A DNA stretch of 64,000 bases from NCBI RefSeq assembly GCF_019904175.1, contig NZ_CP061913.1:1860001-1924000 (forward strand), given 5' to 3'. This DNA is from Dactylosporangium vinaceum (lineage in GTDB: Bacteria; Actinomycetota; Actinomycetes; Mycobacteriales; Micromonosporaceae). Each line of letters starts with the position of its first letter. Positions within the stretch are counted from its first letter, which is position 1. The translations under genes and the position numbers were made by a program. The notes beneath the pieces are model-generated. The model was given only the letters and a program-made list of their open reading frames with translations. It was not told the DNA's origin and searched no databases. This document shows positions 62,482-64,000 of this stretch, piece by piece.

Positions 62482-63879
62482 TCAGGCGCGTGGATGCGCC
62501 TGCTCGTACGCGCTGCGTAGGCGTTCGATCGATACGTGGGTGTAGATCTGCGTGCTGGACAGCGATGCGTGGCCGAGCAGCTCCTGGACCGATCGCAGGT
62601 CTGCGCCGCCTTCCAGCAGGTGGGTGGCCGCGGAGTGGCGCAGGTCGTGGGGGGACGTGTGCGGCAGGCCGGTGGCCCTTGCGTATGCGTCAACGATCCG
62701 CCGCGCCGCGCCGGCTTGGAGCCGGCCTCCGCGCGCGCCGAGCAGCAGGGCCGATCCGCTGTTCGCGGCTTCCAGCGCCGGGCGGCCGTGCCGGAGCCAG
62801 GCGGTGAGAGCCTCGTCGGCGGGCAGGCCGTACGGCACCGAGCGCTCCTTGTTGCCCTTGCCGACGACGCGTACTACCCGCCGCATCCGGTCCACGTCGC
62901 CCAGGTCCAGGCCGCAGAGTTCGCTGACGCGGATCCCGGTGCCGTACAGCAGCTCGAGCACCAGCCGGTCGCGCAAGCCGGCCGCGTCCGCGCGGCCCGA
63001 GGGTGCGGTCACCAGCGTCTCGGCCTGGTCCGCGCGGAGAACCGTCGGCAGGTCCCGGTGTGCCTTCGGGCTGGCCAGGCGCTGTCCCGGGTCTGTCTCG
63101 ATACGCCCTTCCCGCTTGGCCCAGGCGGTGAACGTCCGCGCGGCCGCGGCGTGCCGGGCCAGGCTTGTACGGGCGTCTCCGGCCGCACGCCTCCGCGCGA
63201 GCCATCCGCGCAGGATGGGCAGCGTCAGATCAGCGGGCGCGTCCGCGCCTCCGGCCGCCGCGTGGTCGAGGAGCGACACGACGTCGCCGATGTAGGCCCG
63301 CACCGTGTGCACCGATCGGTTCCGCTCCGCGGCGAGGTAGCGGGCGAAGTCGTCCACCGCGTCCCGCAGGCCCGGTGGGAGGTGCTCGTGCATCCCGGCG
63401 GTGGTGCTTGGCGCGGGGGCGTCGGCCTGCCGCTTGCCGCCGATGCCGCCTGTCGCACCGTGGCCGGCTCCGCTGCGGCTCTTCCGGCCGGCGCCGGTAG
63501 CGCTCGGACGCGGGGCGGCAGGAGTCGCCTCGCCGCGCGCGGTCGCGTGGTCGCCGCGCTCGGGCGCGTTGTGGCCGGAGGCGGTCGCGTTGTTCGGGTC
63601 GCTTCGGGCCGGTCGGTCGCGCGCGGTCGCCTCGTCGCCGGCGGTGGGCTGGTGGGGTGGCGTCGCTCGGTCGCGTGGCTCTCCGCGGTCGGGTGGCTCT
63701 GCGCGGTCGCGTGGAGGTATGTGGCCGCGTCGGGGTGTCGCGCCTGACCGCGGGAGCGTCGCTACGTCGCGCAGACGCTCGGACGCGTGTCCGCTGTGCG
63801 GGGCCGTGCCGCTGGCCGTCTGAGCGCTGGCCGTCTGGGCGCTTGCTGTCTGAGCGCTGGCCGTCCGAGCGCTAGTCAT
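62482..63879 (-). CDS. xerC: tyrosine recombinase XerC with long unconserved N-terminus
   Basis: The conserved enzyme is about 303 residues, beginning near [20 protein letters not shown] (ATG 63393). Catalytic residues are present: Arg in [14 protein letters not shown], Lys in [39 protein letters not shown] with the terminal Tyr. XerC/XerD resolve chromosome dimers at dif. The frame continues upstream: from ATG 63879 it adds 162 low-complexity residues, including TASAQ units (15 bp), and it remains open to the right edge, so the true start may lie outside. ATG 63393 gives a family-length protein but has no clear ribosome binding site. Confidence 0.85.
   Translation of the reverse strand: MTSARTASAQTASAQTASAQTASGTAPHSGHASERLRDVATLPRSGATPRRGHIPPRDRAEPPDRGEPRDRATPPHQPTAGDEATARDRPARSDPNNATASGHNAPERGDHATARGEATPAAPRPSATGAGRKSRSGAGHGATGGIGGKRQADAPAPSTTAGMHEHLPPGLRDAVDDFARYLAAERNRSVHTVRAYIGDVVSLLDHAAAGGADAPADLTLPILRGWLARRRAAGDARTSLARHAAAARTFTAWAKREGRIETDPGQRLASPKAHRDLPTVLRADQAETLVTAPSGRADAAGLRDRLVLELLYGTGIRVSELCGLDLGDVDRMRRVVRVVGKGNKERSVPYGLPADEALTAWLRHGRPALEAANSGSALLLGARGGRLQAGAARRIVDAYARATGLPHTSPHDLRHSAATHLLEGGADLRSVQELLGHASLSSTQIYTHVSIERLRSAYEQAHPRA
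63811..63870 (-). repeat. 15-bp repeat at the xerC 5' end
   Basis: About four units of GCTGGCCGTCTGAGC type (reverse strand: Thr-Ala-Ser-Ala-Gln), with two diverged copies. The period is five codons, so the frame is preserved, as in the other coding arrays. Confidence 0.75.
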
Positions 63880-64000
63880 CGGATTGCTGGCGGCCGCGTC
63901 GGTGGTTGTCGCGTCGCCCGCGATCGGATCAACGGCTGTCGCATCGTCCGCCGTCGGGTCGCCGACCGTCGAGCCGGCCGCCTGGTCGTCTGGCGTGGTC

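Overview
This window is chromosomal DNA from a very GC-rich, probably filamentous actinobacterium. The evidence is the codon usage (GTG and TTG starts are common), the small zinc-ribbon bL28 and bL32 proteins, an HU protein with a lysine/alanine tail, an NdgR-type IclR regulator beside leuCD, a MutT1-type Nudix/histidine-phosphatase fusion, a coenzyme F420 gene, a SepIVA-like protein, a GlnR-type box before amt-glnK-glnD, and the order rpsP-khpA-rimM-trmD-rplS-lepB-rnhB-DUF2469. I cannot assign a genus from the sequence alone. Nearly all genes are conserved housekeeping genes. I see no prophage, transposase, CRISPR array, rRNA or tRNA.

Layout. 1-3.8 kb: a DUF3352 protein cut by the left edge, a tiny tail-anchored-like protein, and two long repeat-filled spacers. 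3.8-7.3 kb: ndgR (reverse), leuC-leuD, hupS. 7.4-13.9 kb (reverse): cofC, a small cold-shock-like protein, ppk, CYTH-CHAD and mutT1, a polyphosphate/nucleotide-sanitation cluster. 13.9-19.9 kb: plsC-gpsA, a cystathionine lyase-like PLP enzyme, DUF3515, an AsnC-type sensor, thiL, GNAT. 20-34 kb: rpmB, fakA-like, recG, rsmD, coaD, sepIVA, DUF177-rpmF-plsX-rnc, a GT-C type membrane protein, mutM, then a Spherulin-4/CAP pair. 34-43.8 kb: a coiled-coil microprotein, smc, HAD, glutathione peroxidase, a degenerate Nudix, PhoD-like phosphatase, ftsY, a phosphotransferase. 44-50.9 kb: amt-glnK-glnD (nitrogen control), ffh, an amidohydrolase. 51-53.8 kb: two DUF402 paralogues among repeat arrays. 53.8-61 kb: the rpsP to DUF2469 ribosome-maturation and secretion block and an M23-like protein. 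61-64 kb: a class V aminotransferase and xerC, whose reading frame stays open to the right edge.

The most unusual property is not one gene. A short GC-rich word (core GCGTCCGCGCG and its complement) and arrays related to it or of similar composition recur throughout. In spacers they form tandem arrays with periods of 13, 16, 17, 25, 29, 62 and about 105 bp, mostly not multiples of 3. Inside genes they occur as in-frame arrays with periods of 15, 18, 21 and about 42 bp. These coding arrays appear as low-complexity inserts or extensions in otherwise ordinary proteins: PlsX (about 250 residues inserted), the GT-C protein (about 80), cystathionine lyase, RNase III, CofC, PPK, LepB and XerC. This looks like a lineage-specific repeat-expansion process that housekeeping genes tolerate, and it is the best candidate here for something undescribed.
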